Below, in pieces: positions 43,176-54,900 of a stretch of 64,000 nt of DNA. The notes below the pieces were generated by a model. That model was not told the origin of the DNA. It did no database searches and saw nothing but the letters and a program-made list of their open reading frames with translations. The stretch is from positions 310,001-374,000 of the forward strand of contig VIIQ02000008.1 in the NCBI GenBank assembly GCA_007449985.2, given 5' to 3'. A program made the translations under genes and the position numbers. Source of the DNA: Desmodesmus armatus (Eukaryota; Chlorophyta; Chlorophyceae; Sphaeropleales; Scenedesmaceae). The first letter of the stretch is position 1; every line of letters begins with the position of its first letter.

Positions 43176-45839
43176 AGGTATGCTGATGTGATCATTCCCT
43201 GGCAGGAGGGTGACAACATTGTTGCCATAGACCTGGTGACTGAGCACATCAAGACAAAGCTGCAGCAGCACAGCCTGAGGCGCATCTACCCCAACCTGGA
43301 GGTCATGCCACTCACAAAGCAGGTGGGCACGTGTGTTTATAGCACATGAGTTTAACATCCATCAGGTGCATCTCATGCTGACAGGGTGGGCTCGAATGGT
43401 GTGTATCTGTGTATGTGGGTTTGTGGGATTGTGTGCAGCAGGGACTACTTCCTGTCAGGGACATCTTCCAGCTACACTACTATACTTATAATCAAGTAGT
43501 AGGTAACACATACCAAATGCTAAAACTTGATGTGAAGGCTGACCTGGAGGTTATGCCACACAACGCAGGTGAGGGCGTGAAGGGAGGAGGGGCTGCACCC
43601 TCAGCCACCCGCAGCTGTTTCTTGGCAGACCTGCCTCAGTTGGCTGGTGGAACGGTGTCAGTTGGGTACCAGCTATGACAATCATGCGCACTATTCTATG
43701 GTTTGAAGGGTAGGATCTGCTGCTGCGCTGCTGCCGCCGCCGCCGCCGCCGCTGCTGCTGCTGCTGCTGTGTTGTTGTACATTTCCCTGCAGGTCCAGGG
43801 CATGCACACCATCATTCGGGATGTGAAGACACCCAAGAATGACTTCACCTTCTTCGCAGACAGACTCAACAGGCTGGTGGGTGGACTGCCGGGGAGCGAG
43901 TGTGTGTGTGTGGGGGGGGGGGGCAGGGGGGGGGGCAGCTTTTTACTTCACGTCTGCCTGGTGGGTTTTGGTACTTCGACATATGGTACCCCAGCATTTG
44001 ATGGTGTCTGAAGCAGCTATTGATGGATTGTGTGAGTGAGTGAGTGAGTGAGTGAGGGAGGGAGGGAGGAACGGCGACAGATGCAACCGGCTGTTGAGGA
44101 TGCCTGGCTGGGTCTGCCCTGGGAATGGCTCAGAGCCACAGAGGAACGCCGTGCAGGGAATGGTACTGTACTGCCTGGTGCAATCACAAGCATGCCTGAG
44201 GGCACAGTGCAGCAACCTCCACTCTGGGAGTTGGGGTCAGGTGGGGTGGGCCTTGCTGCTGTTGCTGAGACAGTTCTGGACTTGTGTGTGGGGCCCCCAC
44301 CGTCAACTGGCGTTTGCTTGCAGGCATATCCTGGTACGCATGTAGGATATTAGGAGGCTGTATGCCCTGACATGCCCTGTGCCATGCCGTGTCGTGCTGT
44401 GCTGCGCTGTGCGTCACAGGTTGTTGAGGCTGCTCTGGGGCTGCTTCCTTTCCATGAAAAGACCATTGTGACACCTACAGGTGAGCAAACTGAATTACAT
44501 TATTGGTACATTGTTACTGAATTACAATATCGTATATTGGTACTGCATTGCAATATTGGTATTGGCATTTGGTGCTGGCAGCACTTGGCTCAGGCAGGCA
44601 CACCATGAATGAGGTTTATCCTGCTATCAACCCCCACGTCACACACCAAACATCACCACGTTGATTGGTGTTTGACATGGGCTTTGACAGCAGGACAAAC
44701 CTCACCAATGGTGTGCCTGCCTGCCAATGACCATATGTCGTTCGACTTGAAGAGCGCAATCTCGGTGTTAGTCAACTGCGACCGATGTTCGAAGTGCTGG
44801 GTCACACTACTGCCAGTTTTTGCCCCGCTGGCAGCACCAACACCGACACAGGAAGTGTTACTAGGTGTTCGGGAGTGTGATGCCTGCCAACCGCTGGTTG
44901 CTTGGGCACATGCTGCCCACCACTCTCAAGTCACCCACAGGGCTGCAAATGACAGTATACTGACAACATGGTTATGTCACATGACATGCCAGTGCTGCTG
45001 TGGTTGTGCTGCTGCCTGCTGCAGGCCACCCGTATGTTGGTGTGGACTTTGCGCGCAAGCTGTGTGGCGTCTCCATCATCCGCAGCGGTGAGTTCTTTTT
45101 GATTTTATTGGGTTTTACCAAGGGGCGGGGGCACTGCAGCGGTGAACGACCCCCTGCCTGCCGGCCGCAGGGCTGGTCAAGTGTCGGGACAGGGATAGAG
45201 ATGATCAGGGAATGCCAGGCAGTTGCCTCTGCCCCGCCGCGCCCCTAGGCGCTGTAGGGACCGCGCCCCTACGGGTCAACACAAGACTCAGTGTGACGGT
45301 CAAGACAGTCAAAAGAGTAATGTACGAGTGTGGGGTAGCACATACTTGGCGTCCACACAGGCGAGAGCAGCAGTCCTGAGATCCCGTCCACCGACATGCC
45401 CTGTTTGTGAAGGGAACGGCACTCGCTGGCTTCTGCCGGGAAAGGGGCTCAGCCCCTATTTTTAGCCTAATAATGAACTTCAGTAGGATTTACAGTCACA
45501 ATGATACCCCATGCTTGTGGTCTAATCATGTAGGTGAGAGCATGGAGGCTGCTCTAAGGACCTGCTGCAAGGGAATCAAGATAGGGAAGATCCTCGTGGT
45601 GCGGCACCACGGTCAGATGAGCAGGGCTCAGACCAGCGCACCCTCCCCCTACGCCTCGGCACACACCACACCCAATCAAGCCTCCACAGCAGCAGCAGCA
45701 GCAGCAGCAGCGGCACCGGACGGTCCGTTCAACAGCCCGCGCCGGAATCAGCAGTGGCAGCAGCACAACGCGGCGACGGAAGCTTATCGCGGCAGCAGCA
45801 GCAGCAGCCAGCCTGGCAGCCGGCCTCTGTCCGCCTCCC

Positions 45840-45880
<41 letters not shown>

Positions 45881-46933
45881 CAGGATAATAGCGCCCCCAG
45901 TAATGGCAACAGCAGCAGTAGCAGCAGCATACAGAAGCCTGGTGTTCAGGCTCCTCACGGGGTTGGAGTGAGTCCCCGCGGCAGTCCCTTGCAGCAGCAA
46001 CAGCAGCAGCAGAACCCTGGGGGGTACAGCTCAGAGGGGAGTGCGTTTGCTGCTGCGCTGGCAACGTACGGTGGCAACGTGAGCAGTGCGTGTTGGATAC
46101 AGAACAGCACACAGGATGTGATCTATGAGAAGCTGCCTGCCGACATTGCTGAGAGGCACTGCTTGCTGATGGACCCAGTGCTGTCGACCGGCAACAGTGC
46201 ATACACAGCAATCGAGGTGGGTGGGGCTGACACGTGGCGGCAGGGTGGTGGTGGTGGCGGTGATGGTGTGGTTGTCTGTACAGCCCGCTCAGCGTTACCG
46301 TGCTGCCAAGCAGGCAGCACAGTGGGGACGTCAGTGAGCACTTGCTGCATCCTACATATAAACCCTTTTTACACCCTGTCTACAAACCCTGTGTATTGCA
46401 CTCTCACTGACTGTATCATGTTACAACTGTGTTTCAGGTGCTGCTGGCGCGCGGTGTGCTCGAGGAGAAGATCATCCTGCTGTGTATCATTGCAGCACCT
46501 GAGGGCATCCACCGCATTTGCAGCCGCTTCCCCAAAGTGCGTGTGGTCACCAGCCAGATTGATGAGAAGGTGGACGCTGCCTTCTGCGTGGTGCCGGGCT
46601 GCGGCGAGTTTGGGGACAGGTGGGGTGCTGCTTGGCTGATTGCAGAGATGTTCGCTTGGCTTTGTGCAATACAGTACAGTGTAGTGCAGCTTGGTTGAGT
46701 ACAATGTGGCGCGCTACAGTTTGGAATAGAGCATTGAAGTAACAGTACAGTACAGTACAGTACAGGTGCTGCTTGGCATCGTGTGTGCCCTCCACACTGT
46801 CAGCTGCATTTGAACGGCAACAAGGATGCTTTCTGCTTGGTGGGTGGCCATGAGCCTGCACTGTATGGGTTGATGGCTGCTCTGACAAACCCATGCAATT
46901 GTGTTGTGATGCCGCAGGTACTTTTGCGACTGA
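38927..46933 (+). CDS. UKL: Uridine/cytidine kinase fused to uracil phosphoribosyltransferase-like domain (plant UKL type)
   Basis: Pyrimidine salvage enzyme; plant UKL proteins join a uridine kinase to a C-terminal UPRT-like domain. Twelve exons in phase: 38927-39182, 39873-39940, 40556-40624, 41144-41240, 42199-42331, 43178-43322, 43793-43876, 44420-44480, 45025-45087, 45534-46216, 46438-46619 and 46918-46933; 618 residues. The kinase half has the P-loop [13 protein letters not shown] (about 39-51), [38 protein letters not shown] and [15 protein letters not shown]. The UPRT half has [23 protein letters not shown], and a PRPP-loop-like [18 protein letters not shown] (family form DPMLATGGS). 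About 150 Gln/Ala/Ser-rich residues are inserted in exon 10 between GKILVVRHH and [11 protein letters not shown]. The last exon is only 16 bases and ends the protein in GDRYFCD. No frameshift was found. Confidence 0.92.
39337..39382. repeat. Perfect 21-bp inverted repeat with 4-base loop
   Basis: Arms 39337-39357 and 39362-39382 are exact reverse complements around the loop CTTA. The arm is GC-rich (contains TGGGGCGGCACC). It lies in intron 1 of the uridine kinase gene and would form a very stable hairpin in RNA or single-stranded DNA. Confidence 0.92.
39383..39488. repeat. Three-copy tandem repeat next to the hairpin
   Basis: ATTTAAAAGCAATGTTGACAGC occurs three times. Copies 1 and 3 are followed by AATGCAGTGCAGCTGCCATC and copy 2 is shortened. 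The array begins directly where the 21-bp inverted repeat ends. Confidence 0.85.
41856..42033. repeat. Cluster of poly-C tracts in uridine kinase intron 4
   Basis: Four runs of 11-16 C (about 41861, 41912, 41968 and 42017), each followed by a short unique stretch, lie within 180 bases. The first run is followed directly by six G. They lie about 170 bases before the exon 5 acceptor. Such tracts also occur near 3779, 3821, 15210, 21400, 22208 and 36808. Confidence 0.8.
42364..42572. repeat. Tandem duplication of about 109 bases in uridine kinase intron 5
   Basis: Both copies contain CTACTGCTGTGT, TATGTGCTGGGCA, ACGACAAGGCCGTCAGCAGC and GCATGGATGGTGGGAGGGAT, starting at about 42364 and 42473. 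The array begins about 30 bases after the exon 5 donor. Confidence 0.8.
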
Positions 46934-48761
46934 GGGGCACCTATCTGCACTCCGTAGGAGTCCAGCAGCGCCTGCTGGTCTGCGGGATACTGTGTAGCTC
47001 ATCGAACCGCCAGCCAGCCAGCCTCATGCAGCCTCCTGCAACCCCTTCACCGGCCACCCTCAGCAGCTGTGGCGTGCGCATGTCTTTGCACGCATGGTTG
47101 CTGTGCCTTAGGCTACTACGATGCATTTTCCAAACAGTGTGAACACACCACAGCTTATCGGTTCAGTTGGGTGGCTTCAGTGTCATGGTGTGGGAATGCA
47201 GTGTGGAGTGCAGCAGGCGTGCGTTGCTGCTAGGGCCAGTCTGTACACTATGCGAGCCACCCAAGCAGTTTCTGCTGGCAGCTGGGCGTTGAGCTCTACG
47301 TGCAGGTTCAGTTAGGACAGCAGGAATGTAGGCAGGGTTTTGACGGTGAAGGGTAGCTAGGTATATTTGTAAGTGTGGAAGGTGGGCAGCAGTGATGTGA
47401 GCCAAGCTTGGCCCTTGTGACTTTGGTTGGCCTTGCCGGGTTTAGCCTGGGTGGGGGGAGGCTGGTTGGGGCTTTTGGCTTGCCAAGTCTGGTCTGTTCA
47501 AGCTTGTAGCAGCCACACGCTTTCTGCCGCAGGATTCAAGTTGCTTTGAGCAGCTTATGTGCCAGGGTTTGGAGTGTTTGTTTGGCAGGACTGGCACCCT
47601 TTTGTTGCAGGGCGGGCTGCAGTTTCATGATACCTAGGCAAATGGCCACCAAAGGGACACCTGTTGAAGGGCAGTGGTGGTGCGTGCAGAGCGTGGCGGG
47701 TATCTGGCCGTTGTTTGCAGGTTGATGTGTGACGTTATACGTCTGTTTGCAGCTGTCTTGTGCTTGCTGTGGCGCCAACTGGTGATGACTAGTGTGTTTG
47801 TCCGCTGTCCCCATCTGCGTGCAGCTGTGTGTTGCTCATGCTGTTGCCAGCTGCCAACACCATGACACCAATTGGCCGACCTTCAAGCTGCTATGGTGCT
47901 TAGTAATGAAGGGGTATGTTGGCACTCTGGTTTGGTTGACCTGCTGCTTGATCATGCATGCCAGTTGGCATCACATGCTTCCGTCAGTATATGGTGGGAC
48001 CTGTTGTCTTGGCACTGGTCGTGTGCATTGAGTTGTCATGTCCAATCATGATGTGTGCAGGGCCTGAGCATGCACGCTGATGGGTGACTGATATGTGCAC
48101 ACCTGCAGGTGCATCTTCGCTTTCCCTATAAGACCCCTAGCTTGTGTCTTCAGGTCTCAGTGGCAACTGTTATGCTGGCAGGCACGAGGAACTGCATCTG
48201 TTTAGCTGTTGGTGCAGGTGCCACCCTATGTCAGTGGTCCAGGTGTATCACCACAGCAGGGCTGCATGAAACAATGACTTGAGAGAATTCGTTGAGCCTT
48301 GTGCAGGCATGTGGCCACATGGGTCCCCCCTTGCCCCTGGCAGTCAGCCTGCTGATTGCCCTGCAAGTGTACCGCCAGTTGCTGTCAGCAGTATAATACC
48401 CGCAGCATCAGACCCTCGTCCACTTCAAAATCACCAACAGTGGGAGGGCAGATGAAGCTGTGAGCACCATGCATGCGCATGTGCACTGACCAGCCTTCTA
48501 GAAGTTCAGCACAGACAAAGCACGCTGCGGCCCAGCACCAGTCATCATGTACAGGGCCAAATCAGTGACAGCTGCCAGCTTTGCTGACCAAACCCACTAA
48601 CTATCGAGATAGTAGGAAGCACATCCTGACAAGAGGCCCACGATGTGCATCAACTTGATGCATGCACAGCGAGACACCAGACGGCCCACAGGTATGCAGC
48701 ATGCTGCACAGCGGGAAATACAGCTCTGCGGTGACAGATGAGCCCCCAGCACACACAAACC
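46934..48761. other. Convergent intergenic region, no gene seen
   Basis: About 1.8 kb between the uridine kinase (plus) and the transglutaminase-like gene (minus). It is T/G-rich on the left, as expected for a plus-strand 3' untranslated region. TGTAA occurs at 47368-47372, about 435 bases after the uridine kinase stop. The part at 48360-48545 resembles 51130-51310. No open frame has recognisable motifs. Confidence 0.55.
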
Positions 48762-50203
48762 CTACACAGCCACAGCGGCACTGCGCAGCATATGAATCTT
48801 CCAATTGCAGTAACGGCTGCCCAGCAGTCCAAACGCTGCCCAACCCAGTCCTCTGCGCAAGCCCGCAAACGGTGACCCGCTCACATCCCGACAGAACTGC
48901 TGCAGATCCCGCACAACCCCAAAATCCCCATCAGACGCAGCGCCGTCAGCTGCTGCAGGCGCAGCTGAGAATGCCCTGTCATTGCCTGATCCAGGGAGGG
49001 CTCTGCTGTCAGCTGGCATAATGTACTGCACAAAGGAGTGATCCATGCCATCCCACTCATTCACTCCATCCACATGCACACCAAAGCCCATACTCAGTCC
49101 GTGTTCGTGAACAGCAGCCATGCCTGCTTTGTAGAGCTGCGGGTCAACTGTGTAGCTGTCTACTAGCAACCAACGCCCGCCCAGGTACACTTCAGACAGA
49201 GCATGGTCGCCGTAGGCGTCGGTGGGGGGCCCAAGCCTGTTAGCACGTTCATGTTGATGCTGACCATGTGCTGGGCGATGGACGTGCACGGGGCGTATTC
49301 GGTGCACGGCGGTGGTCGGACAAACAGGCACAGGCAGAAATCGCGGGCGAGGGCATCAGATCCAGGTAGGCAAATGTTGGGGTGCCTTGCAGTTTGGCCT
49401 AGCCGTTGTCCTCAGTGCACTGCAGCACGTGCTGGCGGTGAAATGCTGTCCATGCATTACATGCACTAAAACATGGGTTGCTCAGCATCAGTCGCAGGCG
49501 TTCGGTACATTCAGGGATTCCCGGGTCCGGACATGTGCTGCTTGTCTGCCCGGCGGGTGCGGCTGCAAGTATATCACCACCAAACAGCTTCACCCCGCAA
49601 ACAGCAATCATTGAGCATTGACCGCCATTTCTGAGTACCAAATGTGTTTTTTTGTAAAACACCCCCCCCCTACACACGGAAGGCCTCACCTGCCGCGCAG
49701 GTACACCTGCTGCACGCAGCATAGCCACAAAGAGTGTGGACTTGGGGTTGCAGAAGCCGCGCCCTGCCGACAACACTTGGGATGCTGACAGCTGGTCTGC
49801 AGCCAAAGCAGTCCACACGTATGGTGTTGCACGTTAACTTGTGCTATGTAAGTGTTCAACGAATGCTGGCGGAGTCGTGTGGGTGTGTAAGCAACGGAGC
49901 TCAACACAGCCTGGGAGCTTGGCCGTAAGCTATGCAGGCTTCCAGCCAGGGGGGCAGTTTGCAGCATTTTGTAGACAAGCAATAAATCAAGCAGGTATGT
50001 TAACACGTCAACTTACCAAAGCCTGAAGAGAAGCCAAACAGAATGCGATCTCGGACATAGCGATAGCACGCTGCTGCTGTCTCTTGTTGAGTTGTGCACC
50101 CCTGCGTTGCCTCTGCCACAGCAGCTTTGACTGCCTCACTGTCACTGTCAATGAGACCAAAAGGCTGGAGCCATGGTTGGAGATCTTCTGCAGGCCTGGC
50201 CAT
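48762..50203 (-). CDS. Transglutaminase-like (papain-fold) protein
   Basis: Three exons: 50203-50017, 49796-49690, and one starting at 49270 or 49259 and ending 48762. The transglutaminase-like core is seen in CYRYVRDRILFGF, GRGFCNPKSTLFVAMLRAAG with the catalytic Cys (about residue 78), VPARQ, DHALSEVYLGGRW (His) and LLVDSYTVDP (Asp), so a Cys-His-Asp triad is complete. Such proteins act as peptidases, amidases or transglutaminases; the substrate is unknown. The acceptor at 49270 gives HMVSINMNVLTGLG, which fits the fold, but then needs one extra base in a C6 run; the acceptor at 49259 keeps the frame without correction, giving 263 residues. The C-terminus ends in a short hydrophobic-aromatic stretch (LGWAAFGLLGSRYCNW). 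The N-terminus lacks a signal peptide. Confidence 0.78.
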
Positions 50204-51952
50204 CTCAATTGCAACTTCAATGGGAAAGGTGGGTAGTTCTGTAACAACCCTATTTATGCATCTTGCCAGTCACGTGGTAAATTCAGATACATATGCTACA
50301 TACATGAATTTTTGATTTCTTGGTAATCTCTGCGTAATAACGCCTCCCGGGTTTTGTGGCGCGGGCGAAAGTGAACGCCAGGGCCGCAGGCAGATTCGAC
50401 TTCCGGTCCAACCCAGCTGCTCGCCGTGCCGAAGGAAAGCGTTACATGCGGTTGCTGTTGTCAAGCTGTGAAGCACTGCAGGGCAGGGTCAGAGATGCCA
50501 ACAGGTACAATGCACTGCAACTTTGCACGGCTGCTTGCTCACGGAATCACTGCCTGGTACACTGCCACAGGTGTCCTAGGCAAGCTCACCCACCCTGCAG
50601 CTAATGGCACTGGCATGCTGCAGTTGTGCAACATGCCCAGGCTGCAGCTGCTGCAGCTGCAAATGATGGCCTCCTGGCACATATGTGATGCATCCACACT
50701 GGGGCCTGCAAGGTGCCGCTCTGACTCGGCGGCTGCACTCCGTGCAGCTACCAGCCGTTTAAGCATGCAGACAGGCACTGACTTGCCACCAGCGACCGAG
50801 TGGTGCATCAAGGTTCCAATGTGGTTCGCCAACATATGTCAGGGGCACGTGCTCCACCTGGATGACAAAGTCACTCAGCAGAAAACACTGCAATGGTTGG
50901 CATTTAGCAGACAATTTGCTTCATCCCCACATGTTTGCGGTTGCAGCTGCACCTGCTTGAGTGCCTGGGTGGCTTTATGGATCGGTTGTCGACAATTGTC
51001 TGGATGCACCACCAGAGCGGGACTGGCAAGTGACTTAGTTACACGAGATCCAAGCAGATGCCATCAGGACATCTGCAGGCAGTCGACCGGCCCCCAACAA
51101 GTCATGATCAGCCTGTTGATCACGCCTTGCAAGCGTTTTACCATTTGCTGTCAGCAGCATCAGCACTTCCAGCTCGACACACTCATCCAACAAGCCTGAG
51201 GCTTCAAACAGTGCAAGGCAGGGTGAAGCTGTGAGCACCATGCATGTGCACCTGTAGGCTTCTGAAAAGGTCAACACTGACACATACACACTGCGGCTGG
51301 ACCATTTGTGCAGAGGCAACACATTTGCCAGGTGCCATGCAGTGACTCAACAAGTAATCCCCCTAGTAGACGCGCCATAGAAATCATTTCAGCCCTTGTG
51401 ATGTCAGCCTGACATCACGCATGCTGAGCATGCGTGTGTGCGCCAGCCAGTGCGTGCACTGGCTAGCACACACAGGAGTGTCACACACAGCTCCCTATCA
51501 AACCATAGTACAAGAACTTCCATGCCGCCACAACTAACCACCAATGCCACGGGACGGCTGCATATTGGGTGTGCACAAATCACCGCAGAAGCATTCGCAC
51601 ACATGTCGTTGTAGCTGTGGGGCCAGGTGCAGAGCCCCCACACCATTCAACGGCTTTCACTGATAACCCCGATGTCCCCCTCCTAGTAACCAGCTGAGGC
51701 TGCACCCTGGAAACCACACGTGCATTGGTCAAACCACCCGTAGCAGCTTGCCCACAGAAAATCCATGTTGCAATTAATGCCATTCAAAAACCAGGTTCCT
51801 TCAAGTCACTGACGGTTAGTGCGTTGTCAATCAGAGAGGGCATGTTGGTATGCCACCCCAGCACAGGTACTCAATCACAGCAGACCACCTCGTCAGGACA
51901 GATGATGGCACATTGACAGAAACTGTAGCTCAGACTTGCATGAACCCTAGCG
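50204..51952. other. Region between transglutaminase-like gene and CTFxP protein gene
   Basis: About 1.75 kb, expected to hold the CTFxP gene 3' untranslated region (right) and the transglutaminase promoter (left). TTACA at about 51038 (TGTAA on the minus strand) is a possible poly(A) signal. A plus-strand stretch at 50357-50505 has coding-like composition (RFDFRSNPAARRAEGKRYMR) and ends at a possible GT donor, but no partner exon was found. A plus-strand open frame of 257 codons (50426-51199) looks spurious. Confidence 0.45.
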
Positions 51953-54900
51953 CTAGTACTTCGTGCTGATCATGTACGGCTTGTCCGTGGGACTCCCTTC
52001 CATCTGAGGGGCCTTGCCTCCTGCCACCATCTTCTCTTTCGTTGCCGCAGCCGCTGTGGGGCCCAGCCTACCATCAGCCAGTGCGCCCTGCATCACACGG
52101 TCAATGTAGCGGGCAGTGTACCTGCAGCCACACCACAATGCACACGCCGAAAACGGCAGAGAAATAGGTCAGCCAGCAGTGGGTGCGCAGCTAGCCTAGG
52201 GTGTGACACCCCTCTGGTTGATTTCAGACAACTTGAGGATTGATACTGTCACAAGTACTTTGAAGCTGCTCACTTACAGCCAGCCTGCACAAGCATCTGC
52301 CCGTCTGGCATGGGTGCTTCTCAGGGTATGCAAACTTCAACGTTCAACGTTGGTTGGTGCCGTCACCACAGGTGGCAGGCTGCAAGACACATTCTACCCA
52401 ACGTGCAGTCATCCTAGCAGTTGTGACAATGCATTTGACCTGTTATGGCACTCACCCGACCTCTGCCATCTCTGTGATGTAGGCTGGCACAGGGGTGGTC
52501 TCAGGCTTGAAGGTGCACTCACGCAGCTCGTCCTCCTGCAGGACAGTGGCGGACACAGAGACCTTGCCATGAGGTCTGATAACCTGACTGTTGTGATGAC
52601 TGTATCTGCTGGTTACATGTCATGGTCAACAAGGGGTCATGCAGCATCCTGCGATGCAAACGGCATCGCAAACTTGCATGGCAAACCTCGAGCCGCTGAG
52701 CCTCTATCTGTCTGTGGAAGGGAGACTTGACTGGGACAAACTGGGTGACGAGGCTGTTTACAACCACGGCTGTTTCAAGCAATGTTGCGGCAGAAATTGC
52801 AACGAAAGCTCTGGTGGGATTCCAGCATTGAGGGCTGCCGCCGTACCTGCCGCCTGCTTTCTGCTTTCCTCCTGCGCTCCTCCAGCTGGCGCCGCTTCTC
52901 CTGCAGCGAGGCCATGTAGGCTGACAGGCCATCACTGCTCAGGCTCAGCTTGGCAGGGACACTCTGAAGGTGCAGCAGGACACAGGCACAGCACCATCAA
53001 GCCGCTGCGCAACACAGCTTTGGTCGAACGCCTCAGGTGAAGCGTCACATCTGGGTGTAATGCACAACTGGCTGAAAGAACATATCTCGTAGCAAGCAGA
53101 CGGCCAGAACAAGGCTGAAGAGAGGCTGTGATATAGGCTTGTATGATGGTGGGTGCCGTTTGATGTCCATAACATGCCTATCACATCCACTCACCCATCC
53201 TGTGAAAACATAGTGTCACTTCCAACTGCAGGAGATGTTGCAGTTCCTGTCAAACATCAACATATAATACCCTAAGCTGGCTTTGTGCAACCGACAGGCG
53301 TGTACATGGGCTCCTTACTGCCGACACCTACCGCAAAGCACTCGCCCTCCCGTTGCCGGGATGGAGACAGGTCGGGCCTGAAGGTGGCCCCAGCCAGCTG
53401 CCGTGCCTCTGACATCACACGCATCTGCTCCTGTGGTGTGCACACAGCAACAGCAAAACCACGACAGGCAAGTGAAGTCAGAAACTATCCTGAATCAAGG
53501 GTTGGCTCTGAGTGGGAGCACCCACTTGATGACTATATTGCCTAGGAGCTGCTCTGACCATGGCCAGGGAGCGCAGTATCCCAACCAGGGCCATGAAGGG
53601 CCTGTACAACTGCAGCTAATGTCAGCTTGATGTACAGCGTTGGCATGTATGGACATGCTGTCTGTGTATAGGCGTTATGTTGAGCAATGCTGCGGCACGT
53701 TGAGGCCCTTGCTTACCAGCCGGACCTCCCGCCTCAGCCTGTCTCCCTCGCTCATCTCTGCCACAGACCGCGCCTTCTTAGCCGCAGCCTTGGGCGTGAT
53801 GCGCGGCCTGAAGGTGCACTCATCACCAGCCGACCCGCCTCCACTGCTGCCACTGCTGCCGCCGCCGGTTAACCTGGCAGCCTGCCTTGCGGCCGCAAGC
53901 GGGGTCTCAGGTGCGCTCTGGCAGCTGCCGCCGCCGCTGCTGGCATGCGTGTCCGACTCCTTCTGCAAGCGGACCAGGAAGTCTGGGTGTTTGGGGCTGG
54001 CCTGACTGGAATCACTGCCTGCAGCCCTGCCTGTGGGGCTGCCGTCACCAGCGTTGATGCACAGCGCCTGCTTCCTGGCAAGGATACGCCTGGTGCCAGG
54101 TGACAGCTGCAGCACAAGCACACAGCAGGGGAAAGGGGTGAAGCAACACACTCTGTATGTACATCTACATCCATTTTCCAAATGACACGTGTGTAATTTT
54201 GGCTAGGGAGTGCTGCAACAACAGCACATCTAGGCCGCCATGCGCGCCGTGTGTGATGCATCCAACCTTGAACAGGGCATGGGCTGTGATAAAGGGTGGC
54301 AGCTGGCCCCAGTCCTCCCCCTGCAGATCACCACCTGCTACTGCTGCCTGCGTACCTCAGGAGACGCCTCTGAGCGCAGCTCCTGCTCCCTCGCAGCAAC
54401 GCGCGCCACCTTCTGCTCCACCCTGCCAATGTGCCGGCTCTGCCGCTCAATAAACTCCTCCCAGTCAAGGTCTGCGTTCTTAGTGGCGCTGCCAATGCGC
54501 TGAGCGCTGGCACTGCGCTGCTGCTGCTTTGGGCTGCGGCCCGCAGCAGCTGCTGTCACAGCAGAGCCCGGCCGGGCTGGCTGCTGCTGCTCTGCGGCTG
54601 CTGGGTCATCCAGCAGCGCAACAAACCCCTCCACCACCTCCTGCTCATCATCAGCAGGGGGCTTGGCAGCGGCAGCAGACCTGGGCTTGGGCCGGGGGTT
54701 GGTCCAGGGCTTGTGAGTGCACTCCTCAGGGTCTGCGTGGGCAGCAGTACAGCAGTACAGCAGTACAGCGAGGTCAATGGTACACTGGCAACAGGCACAT
54801 GAATGGCCCAAAGGCTCATGGGGCTGTCTTGCATCTGTGCGTGCCCCAGCCTCCCAGGCCAGGGTCATCGCAATCAAAATACAGAGGCATCAGTAGCCAC

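Noticed and set aside
45554..46211. Minus-strand frames with poly-Cys and poly-Leu
   Set aside because: They are antisense to the CAG-rich insertion in the uridine kinase gene.
50426..51199. Plus-strand open frame of 257 codons
   Set aside because: Composition is Cys/His/Gln-rich and irregular, with no domain, and it lies where the 3' untranslated region of a minus-strand gene is expected; the start is internal to another frame with better coding character.
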